DNA from: Umbilicaria muhlenbergii
Lineage: Eukaryota; Ascomycota; Lecanoromycetes; Umbilicariales; Umbilicariaceae
Assembly: GCA_000611775.1 (NCBI GenBank)
Contig: KK106984.1
Coordinates: 2,942,952 to 3,006,951 of the forward strand
Length of the DNA stretch: 64,000 bases
Direction: 5' to 3'
How positions within the stretch are numbered: position 1 is the stretch's first letter; each line of letters starts with the position of its first letter. Below the pieces are notes generated by a model, which was not told where the DNA came from, did no database searches, and saw only the letters and a list, made by a program, of their open reading frames with translations. Below, piece by piece: positions 45,657-58,158 of the stretch. The translations under genes and the position numbers were made by a program.

Positions 45657-47160
45657 TGCGCTTGGCGCCTTGTGTAACAAAGAAGTTTATACATGAATTT
45701 TCATCATGTTGCTGCTGACTTCTTTTCTGCTTAGTCAGTCAGCAAGCTCATGCCTCAAGTAATCACAGTGAGTTAATTTTTTTCCTGGCCAGTGAAGAAA
45801 CATGATCAGTACAATCACACACATCACAGTAAAGGCATGAGACGTTCAGGCAAGATGAAGTATATATTGAATTATAATCCCTGATGACAAGAGCCTTGAA
45901 CACATGAAAACATCAAGGGTATATTGCAAGAAATGATAAAACAGTGCACTTGAAACAGGACTCACTGAGTCATTCATGATTAAAATGTCTTCATCAGTGC
46001 AAACCTGCCTCAGCTTTAGCTATTAGAACCCTTTAAACAGCCTGAAAGTCATGAGTGATTCAGACTGATGTGAACATTTGAGAGGGGGTGAAAGGAAACC
46101 TGTCACAAAATTAACTTCCTCATTGATTGTGAAAGGAAAGATGAGGTCAGATCTGAAGCATATAATAATTAAGTGTGCTGTGAAGACTTCCTCAAGTCTT
46201 TCAGGTAGTCTGAAAGTCAATTCAGTGACTTACACCTTGATGAAATCTGAAAAGTCTTCAAGTTTTTAACAACACTGTCTGCTTCATCAGTCCTGTAAGG
46301 TGCCTTGATGATTATCTCATCAATTATAATCTTCTGTCAACTAAATCAGATTCATGCTCTGTTGATGAGCTGTCAAGATGAGCTGTATGTTTTCTTTAAT
46401 CACTCAATTGCTGATTTGAAGCTCACATTTATCTTTCACTCCTGTCACAAGTCCTTCACAGTGTTGATATGAACACTCATTTGATGAGTGAATGAGGCCT
46501 GAGACACTGCAGCAGCAGGATGATGAAGAGGAGTTCAGTTGACCTTCATTGTTGAAGATGATGACAGCTCAGAGAGTGCAGGCATTAAATTTGACTCAAT
46601 TTCTGAAGTGTCACTCACAGACAGTGACAGTGAAGTCAGGACTTGAGAAGGGGGAGGAGAAGAAACCTGATGAGATGAGCAAACATATAAAACAACCTTT
46701 TCTTTCACTTAATCTCACTGATAATTCAATATCTGCCTGATTGCTTCACTCATCTGGCTAAAATCAACATTCTGATTCATCATAAGGGTCTGGCTGAGCA
46801 GGTCTATTCAATCAGTGAGTAAAGACATTACTCATTAAATTTAAACATTCACAGGCTCCTCTTCAGTCTGCTTCATGATCACAACAGCATTAGCAAAGTC
46901 TTTTCATGCTGAATGCTGAAAAATCTCAGTGATGAAGAGGGGATGATCAGGGAATTTAACCTGCAAGATGATGAAATCTTGCAGGAAGATGAGCTGCAGA
47001 GATTTCAGCAGATGAAGAAAGTTCTGAGTGATCAAGTCACTCTCATCAATGCTTTCCTTTTAATAGCTGATGTTTCAGGCTGTATGAAGGTGGAAGTGCT
47101 TCAGTCATGTCTCAACTTTTAATCAGATCAGGCACAGCAGAGCTTCTGATGAAGTCACCT
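45657..47160. mobile_element. Hypermutated transposon debris, class unknown
   Basis: CpG-poor, TGA/TCA-rich sequence like the other transposon blocks. The longest readable piece is 46,913-47,122 (plus), with a helical DDEILQEDELQRFQQMKKVL stretch. No diagnostic domain was found. It ends abruptly at GC-rich host DNA near 47,165. Confidence 0.5.
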
Positions 47161-47267
47161 GCACTCTTTTAACTCTACCCGCCGCCTTCCCTATCCCCTT
47201 CCCCGCCCTCGTTACGAGAGATAGCATCGATGTGGCGCGAGTATAGTAGCTTAATACTGATGTTACC

Positions 47268-47794
47268 ATGTCCCAATCCCAGGTCGTCGAACTCCTGACC
47301 AACCTCGCGTCGGCGGTGGAAAAGAAGGAGCACGGATGTCTCAAATACCACCTGCACCGGCAGATAAAGAACGTGCGCGCCGAGCAGGGGGAAGAGGGCA
47401 GGTTGGGCGAGGAGTTGGTGATGGTGGAGACGTGAGTCTTGTCGTGTGGTGTCGTTGTGCGGACCTGTTCGACCCGGCCTATTATGTCCTGTCCTGTCCT
47501 GCGCTTCCCTCCCACCCCTCCGACCCCCTGCTCACCCACTTCCCCAACACCATCGACATCGCCATCTCCCACCCTCACGCTCACACCTCCCCGCTTTCTC
47601 GTATTCCTGGTGTCCGGAGCTGATATCGAGACCGGCGACATGGCAGATACAAAGACAAAGCCGCCTACGAACAACACAGCAACAGCGACGACTTCAAGAG
47701 CTTGGTGGGGGCGATTCAGAAGGAGGATTTGTTGGCCAAGGGGTTGGAGATTACTTATCTGGAGCCGATTGCCGGGTTTGCGAGTCGTTTGTAG
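47268..47794 (+). CDS. ABM-type (antibiotic biosynthesis monooxygenase-like) small protein
   Basis: Exon 1 is 47,268-47,431 and exon 2 is 47,647-47,794, with a 215-nt intron (GTGAGT...GCAG), giving 103 aa. It reads VVELLTNLASAVEKKEHGCL, then VMVETYKDKAAYEQHSNSDD and EITYLEPIAGFASRL. This is the dimeric alpha/beta-barrel fold of small quinol-monooxygenase-like ABM proteins, in which ExGCLxY and the xETYxDxxAxxxH segment are typical. Oxidation of small aromatic compounds is the usual guess; the substrate is unknown. Homologues often have about 20 residues before VVELL. Here the cccag at about 47,277-47,281 could be an acceptor, and the true first exon may have been lost at the transposon border 100 bp upstream. 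The intron is longer than the others in this window. Confidence 0.75.
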
Positions 47795-48332
47795 GGTGAG
47801 GGTGTGCTGGCAGGGAAGAGAATGGGGGAAGAGAAGGGGATTTCCCCCGGGGTGATGGGGGAGGGGAGCCATGGGGAGGCGGGGAAAGGGGGGGGTGTAT
47901 ATAGGATTTGTGTATAGTGGATTCAATGCGAACATATATCTGCCCACGGTACGGTTGAGTGCTTTGAAGACGGGATTGACGCGAGAGAAGACGGCTGGAT
48001 GCACGCTGCATCAATGGGTTCGATATCCCTCGACTGCAAGGGCTAATATAAGAGTCCCCAGAGCCCCTTAACCATGTCGTCAGTTGACAAAACTACTGAG
48101 ATCAACAGCTTTCAATGAACTCTACATAACATTCCATTTATTCATGAGCTTGCTCATGTTAAATCACCATAGGGGGGTTCAAATCACGTTCGGCCGCTAG
48201 TGGAGCAGATTTTTCCGTTCCGGGGTGGTTTTTTACCTGTTCGAGACTAGACTCGCTATGATCTTGGCACGAAATTCTGCGTACTCGCTGCACGACTAAA
48301 TTCTGCGTACTCACTGCACGACTATAGCTACT
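47795..48332. other. Host/transposon border
   Basis: GC-rich 3' flank of the ABM gene, then AT-rich DNA. A 27-bp direct repeat (aattctgcgtactcgctgca type) occurs twice at about 48,271-48,324, just before the Helitron coding start. Confidence 0.5.
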
Positions 48333-51300
48333 ATGGATTGCCTTTTCTGTAGTTCTTGTAGGCGTTTGAAGCCCGCAGCTGACTTTAGTCACACAGGCTG
48401 TCAGAACCTGAAAACCTGTTCAGCTTGCAGAGCTGTGAGTTTGAGGTCCTCTTCCATGATCTTTCTAATCAGTGTTTTAGAAGGACTCACGCTGACATGT
48501 TCATCAGCATGTTCCTACAGTACAGGATGAGTTGCATTCACTGTCAGTGAAACGCACCTGTATAAGACCGCCGCTCAGTGGATTGAGCCTGAACGTTCAC
48601 TTTAATCGTCTTGAGGTGGAAGCTGAGCAAGATAAACAAACACGTCATGTTGCTGAGGTGAGGGAGAAGAATGCATGAGTTCAACAGTGTGCATGAAATC
48701 AAGGTGATATCCTGACTCTCACATCATCTGAGCAGGCTGAACAGCCTGAGCAGCTTTGTTCTTGATGTCACTGCTCACGGTCACTCAGTCAATATCAATC
48801 ATCACAGCAGGAAAGCTCTGCTGCAGCAATAATCACCTGTCATGAATGTTGAAGGACAATGCATCACATTCATGATAATTCATTTCAAACATCTGTTTGA
48901 AATAATTCTGAACCTGTTCAGATTTCATTCAGTAATCAGTCTACACCTTCTACACCTCCTTGCAGTCAGGCGGCTGTTGTAGCTTCATCATCTTTGCATG
49001 ACTCTGTTATTTTTGAACCTGTTTGAACCTCATTTGATAATCAGTTTACACCTTCTACACCTTCTTGCAGTCAGGCAGCTGCTGCAGCTTCATCATCTTT
49101 GCATGACTCTGCTATTTCAAAGGAATACTGAGGATATATCAGGGATTTCTATCAAAACCTGGCTCAACTACAACAGAATGAATGCATTCAGTGCAATGAA
49201 AAGTGATTTGATATGAAGCTTAATTTCAAACAGATCTGCAAACACTGCATTGCTTGAGAGAGAAGTGAGAAACACTCATTGTTTATGAAACATAATTGCT
49301 TGAATGTTGACTCAGTTCCTGAACACCTGTTTGAATTAACACAAATTGAGGAGCACCTTATTGCTCATTTGCATGTTTATATTCAAGTATGACAGATAAA
49401 AGGGCAGCAGTTTAAGTACAAATCACATGTGATGACATTCATGCAGAACACTTTAAAGGTTTATGATAAGCTTTCACTTTTATCCTCTGAACTTAATGTA
49501 AGTTGTTCAGAACCTGTTCAGGTCATTTAAATTAATATTATAATTAACTTTATTTAAATTTTGCTGTTGAAACCTCCTTCTGGCTGCTTCAACTGAGGCA
49601 TTGAACAGCAGTTCAACTCATCAATGCATGTTTAAAGAAAGGTTGTTTTTGACTGATTGATGTTTTTGTGAGTCAATCACCCTGACTATAAGAATTTAAA
49701 AATTGATGAGGACAAACTGTTGACTCTGCCTGAAGATGACTCTATTACTGATCAGCTGCCTGCATGTGAGGTGAATGAGTCCTCTTTTTCTAATCTGAAT
49801 GATATTCTGAATAGTCAAGACCTTCTGAATGCGGATCTGAATGAGCTTGATGATGAAAATCAATCACTTTAAACTGCTGTGGTGCCTAATTTACTTCCTG
49901 ATCAGATGGAAATGAAATGTCTTCAGCAGGTGTTAACACAAGCTACACACTTTATAAATTTCAATGTGCTTTTCATGACATCTGTTGCAGATGACTCTGT
50001 TTCTGAATGAGATTCAAAATCTGTTTTTTGAATGACATTTCCAGGGCTATTCTCATACAGATGTGATGATTTTTATGAATGAAAAGAGAAGGATATCAAT
50101 CTGAGTGATTGAATTCATCACCTGCTGAAATACAAAGATGACTGATTTGCTCATCATTCTCATTTCCACTATTACGCCTTTAATCACTTATTATGTACAC
50201 AGTTAAAACAGCACTTCAGCTACGTGTGCAAGAAGCTTAATGACAAGAATATCACATTTCAGAATCTGAAGGAGTGAGTTCAAGAGGAGAAAGCAGATTT
50301 GATCAATCATATTATTCATTCAACTGAACAGCTGTGTGAAACTCACTTCTTTTGAGCTGTCAGAGGCTGTGAACTTGAAGTCATGATTTTAAATTTAAAT
50401 GTGCTGCATCTGTTTTTCACAGCAAGTGCTGCTGACCTTCAGTGATTCAACCTGCAGGTTCAAATGCTAGGGTTCAAATGTTATTCTGAACAGACTGAAC
50501 ATGAGCAATACTGAGCTGCATCAGACAATTTGACTCACAACCCTCACATTGCAGTGAAGTACTTAATGTGCTGATTTGAGCTGTTTCTGAAACACATTAT
50601 CTGCAAGGTGTTCAAGGTTCAGGATCACTGATACTGCTATGAGTGACAGGCTCATGAAAGTGATCATGTGCATGACTTTTTTTAACTTGACAGGGCGCCA
50701 GCAGTCTGTACAGATATGAACCTCAATCATGAAACCCTTGCTTAATGATGAAGTGATTGAGTGACTGCTGTGAACCTCAATTTCACATTGCTGTCAAGCA
50801 AGAATTCAGTGAGTTTGTCTATTACTGAACATTCAAACACCTGACTTCATTTGACTGAATGCCTCAACTGCTATCAACATCACAAATGCAGTGAGGGCTA
50901 CTGCTTATGAAAGATAAAGAATGTTGAGGAAAAGTGCTGTCATTTTCACTTTCCTCAGGTGTTCTGAACAGTCATCACAGTCTCTCATGATCAAAACCTG
51001 AAATACTACAAATATCTGGCTGTTCAGAATGACACAATGATGAATGCTCATATTTCAGTATTCACCTTGAGCTGAAATGTCAATACTGATATGTCTCTCT
51101 GTACTAGTATACGTGGGGTGATTTACTACGCCGCAAAATATGTTAGCAAGGTGGAAGTCAAATCTGAATCATACAAGAAGCTGTTCATGAATGCAATTAA
51201 AGAATGAGAATGCAACAAACTGCCTTTTCTATCTGTGGTCATGAGGATTATGAATCAATTGATAGATGAGCGTGATTGATCTGCTCAAGAGGTAGCTCAT

Positions 51301-51668
51301 CATCTTTTAAGGTTACAGCTTGTGAAGTGCACCTGTGATTTTACTACTGTCAATTTTCAGCCACTGGATGAACAGGATACTCTCACTGAGCCTGAAAATG
51401 ATTAATTTCAGAAAAGAGGGCAGTCCTGGCTCAAAAAGTACATGATGTGTATGTCATATACACTCTATTTGAAGGATCAGCTTGAGGATGTGACTCTATT
51501 TGAATTTGTTTGAAATTGAGATGTATTTAACAATATTGTTCAGTGATGCTTTAAAGCCTCAGCAAGAGTTCTACAGATGTTTTCTATGTACAAATCAACT
51601 CTGAATACATCAGGATTTGAAGATTACTGCTGAGTGAAAATGATGCTTCATCATCCTTTTTCTGAACC
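48333..51668 (+). pseudogene. Helitron-type element, N-terminal and Rep regions, decayed
   Basis: A Cys-rich N-terminal motif (CSSCRRLKPAADFSHTGCQN) opens at 48,333. Further on, VPEHLFELTQIEEHLIAH (about 49,320) matches the fungal Helitron 'VPxxLxxLTQxEExLIA' segment. FPGLFSYRCDDF and the following LLKYKDD*FAHHSHFHYYAF (50,040-50,185) match the Helitron_like_N domain. A Rep-like H-x-H motif (ESDHVHDFF*L, near 50,655) and AAKYVSKVEVKSESYKKLF (about 51,130-51,185) follow. TGA stops replace Trp/Arg throughout. The helicase domain is absent: the Gypsy-2 LTR begins at 51,669, and nothing helicase-like follows its other end. Confidence 0.85.
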
Positions 51669-52123
51669 TGTGAGCATTCAGTGTACGGAACTCATCAGGT
51701 GCTAGTTCAGAATAGGAAAGATTATGCTTAACAACAGCACAGCCTTGTGAAGGTAACTTTCACTAGTGAATCAACCTCATAAGAAAGCTCAGTCAATAAA
51801 CATCACTCCTGACACTTCATGAAAGTGATTAAAGGAGTTAACATCATTGATGACACCTCACAGAGGTGTGATTCAGCAATGAACACCTCATGAAGGCAGC
51901 TTCACTGAGGTGACTGCTTCATGAGACCTTCCTCAGGCAGGCTAGCTTCAGAAGAAATATATTATGAGGTCAGAGTGTGTCTCACTTTCTTTCTTAACAA
52001 TAATTCTCTATCTACTAGTAATATCATACTATTGTGAATCATCAACTATAAGCTTAAGTCACTATTGTCACATAGCTTCATAATTCCTTAGTTAAGATAT
52101 TACCTCACGGTAGTACGCTTACA
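51669..52123 (+). repeat. Gypsy-2 5' LTR
   Basis: 455 bp. Identical in length to the 3' LTR; the differences seen by eye are all transitions. Confidence 0.92.
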
Positions 52124-52279
52124 GACTTTAAGTATGTGAGAGAGAATCTGAGATTCCTCTCATTTAATTTAAAAAACTAAAGAGCTCTTCAAATCAGAGG
52201 CCTCTGAAGACACCTGAACTAAAACCTCTGAAAGGGGTGATTGCTAAAGAAATTGCTGTCACAGAAGACATGAGCAACT

Positions 52280-55200
52280 TTCATGTCTGAGTTAAAGTAA
52301 AAGGTCACTTAGTCAGACTGTTAATCAACAGTGACTGTACAGGGAATTTCTTGAATTCATGATTCACAAAAATAAACAGGATAAAAATTCAGAAAAAGCA
52401 GAATCCTTATTCACTTCAAGGATTTAATGAAACTCTTATGAAACACAACAATAAACTTATGAATGAAGAAATGATCCTGATATTCATTCAGTTGAGTCAA
52501 CACTGAGAAAAAATCAGTTTCAACATTATGAAGCAGTCAGGAAGTGACATAGTTCTAAGCATACCTTGACTCTGAGCAGTCAATCCCATGATTGATTGAG
52601 CTGAAAATGAAATATACTTCATTAAAGGCAGTATCTTTATGAAGTTATATTCAGTCCTACACTCATCTGAAGGAGTGGAAGTCTTCACTATGACAGCAGA
52701 AGAGATGCATGAGAAGTTAAAGAATCCTGACACAAAGATACTGTGAACTAGATGAGTCAATGATGACTGAGACCTTATTATCAAGTTATTTATCCCTAAA
52801 GAATACAAAGACTTTGAAGAACTGTTTACAGCAGTAAAGAAACAAAACGCCTTGCTGAAACATCAAGAATAAGATCATGAAATCAAGATCATGAAAGGTT
52901 GCAAACTGATGAAGCAACTCATATACTCATTGTCACCTCAGAAGTTAAATGCATTGTGAGAATATTTAAAGAAGAACTTATGAAAAGGATTCATTTAAAA
53001 ATCTCAGTCTTCAGCTGAATATCTGATATTGTTTGTCCCAAAATCTAACAGATCATTGAGGTTGTGTGTTGACTACAAGACATTAAACAACATAATAATA
53101 AAGAATAGTTACTCACTGCTGCTCATGTTAAAACTGCAGGACAGATTTCAGAGAATGTAATGATTCATGAAGTTCAACATTTCAGGGGCATTCAACCAGA
53201 TATGAATAAAAGAAGATGATGAATGAAAAACAGCATTTCAAACACACTCAGGGCTGTATGAATACTTAGTAATGTCATTTAAATGAATCAACGCCCCCGC
53301 AACCTTTCAGGCTTTTATCAACAATATTTTGTGACAGTATTTAAACTAGTTCATGATCATCTACCTTGATGACATACTGATGTACTCAAAAATGAAAGAG
53401 TAACACATTAAACATGTTCAGAAAGTCCTGCAAGTGTTAAAGAACATCAACTTGCAAGTTAAGCCTGAGAAAAATCTTTTTCATGTCAAGGAAGTTCAAT
53501 TCCTCAGATTTATCATCACATCAGAAGATCTACAGATGAACCTGAAAAAAATCAGTTTCATGATCAAATGATCAGTTTTAATAAATGTTAAGGAAGTACA
53601 ATCCTTCCTAGGCTTTGCAAACTTCTATAGAAAGTTTATTGAGAAATATTTTAAAATTGCAGCACCTCTAACAGAGTTGATGAAGAAAGACTGAAAGTTT
53701 ATTTAATTTACTGAAGCACAGAAATCCTTCAAAGAGCTGAAGAAGCACTTCACATCATAATTAATTCTCATGAGTTTCAACCCTGAGAAGCCTATTACAC
53801 TTGAGATGAACATGTCAGATAAAGCTATAGAAGCATGCATTAATTAATTAAATAATAAAAGATGTCTGCAATCAGTAGCTTATTACTCATGAAAGCTTTT
53901 AAGTGCTGAATAAAGTTATGAGATACATAACAAGAAGCTGTTAACTATTGTTGATGCATTCAAGCAATGATGTGTATATCTTGAAGGATCAAAGCATGAG
54001 GTTTAAGTGTATTCAGATCATAAGAATTTATTATACTTTACAACAATGAAGGTCCTGAACTGAAGACAAGTTCATTGATCAGAAGAATTGTCACAGTACA
54101 ACTTCAAGATTCATTGTACAGTAAGGCTGAAATGGCTGAGAAGTACTGAGACTGTGATATAATATACTCTGTCAGCCTTACTGTACCCACCTGAGTACAG
54201 GGTGAGAATTAAGGTTAGAGTTTTCATCATTGACAGCACTATTTAAAAGGATTCACTCATTCAGTTGAGGTGCTATCAGATCATTTGAGCTTGTGAAGCT
54301 TTATAACTACTCATAAGCTCTCATGAAGACAGGTTTGATGAGTGTTGACTTTATCAGCCTATGATTTTGTTATCACCTACTGAAAGAGAAATCTGAATTT
54401 TGTTAACAGCCCTTCATGAAGACCTGATCATCAACATGAAGTAAAACAAGAGGATCAGACTGAGAATGCTTTAATGTTGCAACAAATGCTGTTCCTGACA
54501 GTAGCTCTGATTTCAGTTGAGTTTAAAGATGACTTATTAACTCAGGAGGTACATCTTCATGAGGTATTAATTATGAGCACAATGAGTCCCTGGCAGTGAA
54601 ACTAATGAAAACAGGCCTCTGAGGCTGTTTTGAATGAAGAACCTTATGAAGAGGTTGATGTCTCTCTCATTAAAATGTTACCTGAATTCTTGTGAATTGA
54701 TCCCCTCATGAAGCATATGCTGAAACAGATCACTGCTCATGAAGTTAATTCAAGAATGTCAGGTTCTCACTCACTCTGATCATGAATGAATGATCTTTTA
54801 TACTTTGACTCAGTGCTTTATATACCTCATGCAGAGTCATTATGACTTGGGATTATTAAGAAGCATCATGATGAGTCACTTGCAGATCACCTCATGACAG
54901 AGAAAATCTTTACTTTAATACATGCAAAGTACTACTGGCTGAACATGCAGAAGCAAATTCAGAAATACTGTAATTCTTGTCTTGTCTGTCAGGGAGTCAG
55001 AGTCATTCATGAAAGATAATCTGAATTATTACAGCTCATATTTATCCTGAAGGAACTCTGAGAGATACTCACTTTAAACTTCATAACTGACCTTTCAGAG
55101 AGTCATGCTTATGAGGGTGTGTACAATGCCATACTGATGATGACATGTAAATTCTCAAAGATGACACATTATATTTCAGTCAGAAAGGACTGAACTGCTG

Positions 55201-56200
55201 ATCAACTCATGAAGGCCTTTGTGAGAGAGATTGTTAAGCTGCATGAAGTCACTTAAGCTTTAATTTCAGATCATGAATCTGTTTTTACCTTATGACTCTG
55301 AGTCAACTTGATGTTCATGTTGAAGATTAACTGTTGATTGAGCACTGCCTTTCATCTGCAAACTGATGAGCAGACTGAACAGCAGAATAACATGCTGAAA
55401 CAGTACCTGTGAAGTTATGTTAATTATCAACAGGACAATTGAGCCTCACTTTTAACATTAATTGAGTTCATGTACAACATGAGCTTACACTCTTTTATTG
55501 AAAAAGCATCATTTGAGGTCATCTATGACTTCATATTTAGATCAGATATGCTCACTGCAAAGGAACTCATGAAGTACTCTGCAGTTAAGGGAATTATCAC
55601 TGAAGCTGAGCAGCTTGTGAAGTGTCTTCATAAGATTCAGATAAAAGTCTGCAGAGCTTTTGTGAAGTCTCAAGAGTATCAAGTTAAGCACTACAATCAG
55701 TCTCATCTTGATGTGACTTATAAAGTCAGACAGTTAGTCTGATTAAAGGTCAAGAACATAACTCTGAAGTGATTCTCATGAAAGCTGAATTGACAGCATT
55801 ATGAACTCTTTCAGATTGTAAAGAAGATTAAGAACATTACTTATCAACTGAAACTACTGAAGGAACTTTATATTCATGATGTGTTTCATGTTAACCTGCT
55901 TCATGATCATAAACTGCAGGCAGGTGAGAATACATCAGAGCTTGAATCACTTCACCTTACAGAGGACTCAGCTGAAAGGGAGTGAAAGATTGAGATTATA
56001 ACAACCTCATGAATTGTGATCAGCTCTGAGGATAAACCTGTTTTACAACATCACATTGTGTGAAAGAAATCCTCAGAGATTACTTAAGAGCTTGCAGATA
56101 ACATCTGCAACTTCAAGAAATTAATTAAGAAGTTTCATGAGAACTTTCCTGAGACTTCATGAGTCATAATCAATGCTGATACATGTTCATGAGGAAACTG
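52280..56200 (+). pseudogene. Gypsy-2 pol: protease, RT, RNase H, integrase
   Basis: A retroviral-type protease-like start (RLLINSDCTGNF, 52,315) is followed by a complete RT: LRLCVDYKTLNNI at about 53,060, MIIYLDDILMYS at about 53,355 and [15 protein letters not shown] at about 53,608. RNase H is at 53,780-54,110. The integrase zinc region (YWLNMQKQIQKYCNSCLVCQ, near 54,930), core (LNFITDLSES near 55,075; MTHYISVRK near 55,160) and end (VKHYNQSHLDVTYKVRQLV at 55,690) follow, then a C-terminal stretch ending VFHVNLLH. Many TGA/TAA stops. Unlike Gypsy-1 the RT core is complete. Confidence 0.88.
54116..54186. repeat. 71-bp inverted-repeat insertion in Gypsy-2
   Basis: GTACAGTAAGGCTGA at the left is exactly reverse-complemented at the right. 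Both ends abut TA (ttgTA|CAGTAAGG ... CCTTACTG|TAC), consistent with a TA target duplication of Tc1/mariner type. It lies where RNase H passes into the linker and interrupts conserved sequence. Confidence 0.6.
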
Positions 56201-56579
56201 AGCAAAGAGCTAAGTTCTCTTCTGCTCATCAGAGCATTAAGTTATCAGAGGATTGAAAATGAAATCACTTCACAAAGCTTGAAGACTCATGAAGGAATGA
56301 GTCACATTAACTTCAACTTGTTGAGGCTTATTAATCTTTAACATCATAAAGAGGTCTGACTCAGAGTTAAAGTCCTGTGAGAGGTAATCCTCACAGGAGC
56401 TGATATTTACCTCTGAAAGAGCTTGAACATCTTAATCATCATCAGTTTGTCACAGTGATATTTTCCTTCAGTGAAGCTCATGAGTCTTCACCTTTGCAGA
56501 GGTGTTGAGCTTAAGCAGTGATCACAGCAGCTTTGTGAGTCTTGCTCACTTGATGTTTCTTCTGCTTGTGCGCCTTGCA

Positions 56580-56935
56580 CGCCTCCTTGTGACCCTCAGG
56601 GTCAGGGTTGACTGAGGGCAGAGATGAGAGTGAAGGTGAACTCAGTTCTCATGAGGAAGATGATGAGGTCAAGGATGATGAAGATGAAGCTGTGAACAGT
56701 TAGCAAAAGCGCTTCATGAAAACATATTGTAAAGTTATATAAAGGAAGATGCAGGCCTTGCTGATGTGCTGATGACACTTCACACACTTGACAGCATGAG
56801 GGGAGAGGAAATAATCCTCAAAATGATTGAGGTCATAATCTGCAGTGACAGTAACACATGACTCACAGGTCTGAGGAGGGATGTCTTCAATCTTCACAAT
56901 TATTATCATGAAGGTCAGTCATGAAGTGTTCTCAT
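56580..56935 (-). pseudogene. Antisense Cys-pair ORF at the 3' end of Gypsy-2
   Basis: On the strand opposite pol, CESCVTVTADYDLNHF and VKCVKCHQHISKAC form two Cys pairs plus His, a zinc-knuckle-like pattern. A Ser/acidic stretch and a Lys-rich end (KEACKAHKQKKHQ) follow at lower coordinates. Placement matches the antisense ORF of Gypsy-1. Function unknown. Confidence 0.45.
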
Positions 56936-57199
56936 GAAGGATGATCACAAAAGTCATTTATAAATCACCTCATGATCTTGTTCACAATCAGTGAGCTGAA
57001 CAAGCTGCTGTGAAATGACACAGTCATGAAGCTGAGCCTCTTCATGAAGGGCTACCTCATGAAAGGTTGATTGCAAGGGGCTGAGTCAGAGGCCTGCATG
57101 AACAGAGGAAACAAATGAGAATCACAGATGATTTGCCTGAGGATGTTGATGATGTGACTGATGTGAAGCATGATGAGCTGTACTGCTGTTAGCAAAAAG

Positions 57200-57258
57200 G
57201 CATCATGAAGGCAAGCATCATGAAGACAAGCATCATGAAGACAAGCATCATGAGGGCA
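57200..57258. repeat. 17-18 bp short tandem repeat (gcatcatgaagacaa)
   Basis: Four units of gcatcatgaagacaa type in a row. On the minus strand they encode repeated HDACL. Non-functional simple repeat inside Gypsy-2. Confidence 0.8.
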
Positions 57259-57703
57259 AAACATCACAAGAGACATTATAAGAATCATGATCATGAACTT
57301 ACCTGATGAGGAGTGAAAGGTTGAAGTTGTGAAGATTGTTAACAGTGAAAATTCTGACCTTATGATCTGCGCAGGTCATTCATGAGGCTTGACAAAGTGA
57401 ATCTGAATGACCTCATGAACAGCTGAACAGGCTCACAAATGAGCAACAATCATCATGAACATTGAGGCAGTGTATAAATCAGTCATAACTTCATAAACAT
57501 CTTGTGAAGGGAGACTCTTTTTTCCACTGAGTTTTAATGAGCTCTACAACATATTTTTTTTATGATTTTAATTTTTTTTTCTGATCTACAGGGTCATTTT
57601 TTTAACTGTTATCAGTGCATTGTGAAGCACTTCTCAGTGAAGGCTTGCAACTGTGAACATCATCATACTCATGAAGACATGAGCCTTTAAAGGGGGGGGG
57701 CAA

Positions 57704-58158
57704 TGTGAGCATTCAGTGTATGAAACTCACCAGGTGCTAGTTCAGAATAGGAAAGATTATGCTTAACAACAGCATGACCTTATGAAGGTAACTTTCACTA
57801 ATGAATCAACCTCATGAGGGAGCTCAGTCAATAAACATCACTCTCAGCACTTCATGAAAGTGATTAAAGAAGTTGACATCATTGATGACACCTCATGAAG
57901 GTGTGATTCAACAATGAACACCTCATGAAGGCAGCTTCACTGAGGTGACTGCTTCATGAGATCTTTCTCAGGCAGGTTAGCTTTGAAAGAGATATATTAT
58001 GAGGTCAGAGCGTGTCTCACTTTCTTTCTTAATAATAATTCTCTACCTACTAGCAATATCATACTATTGTGAACCATCAACTATAAGCTTAAGTCACTAT
58101 TGTCACATAGCTTCATAATTCCTTAGTTAAGATATTACCTCACGGTAGTACGCTTACA
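57704..58158 (+). repeat. Gypsy-2 3' LTR
   Basis: 455 bp, TGTGAGC...CTTACA, preceded by the purine tract. It is mutated at sites different from the 5' LTR. Confidence 0.92.

Larger units (their letters stand above)
51669..58158 (+). mobile_element. Gypsy-2: second hypermutated LTR retrotransposon, inserted in the Helitron
   Basis: Two 455-bp LTRs (51,669-52,123 and 57,704-58,158), both TGTGAGCATTCAGTG...CGCTTACA, bound a 6.5-kb element. A polypurine tract (AAAGGGGGGGG) precedes the 3' LTR. The two LTRs differ by transitions and are equal in length, as expected from deamination after insertion. Pol is on the plus strand. The 5-bp flanks do not match, so no target duplication is visible. Confidence 0.92.

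Noticed and set aside
48160-48220. tRNA-like B-box (ggttcaaatc)
   Set aside because: The flanking bases do not form a T-arm stem and no D- or anticodon arm can be folded upstream.
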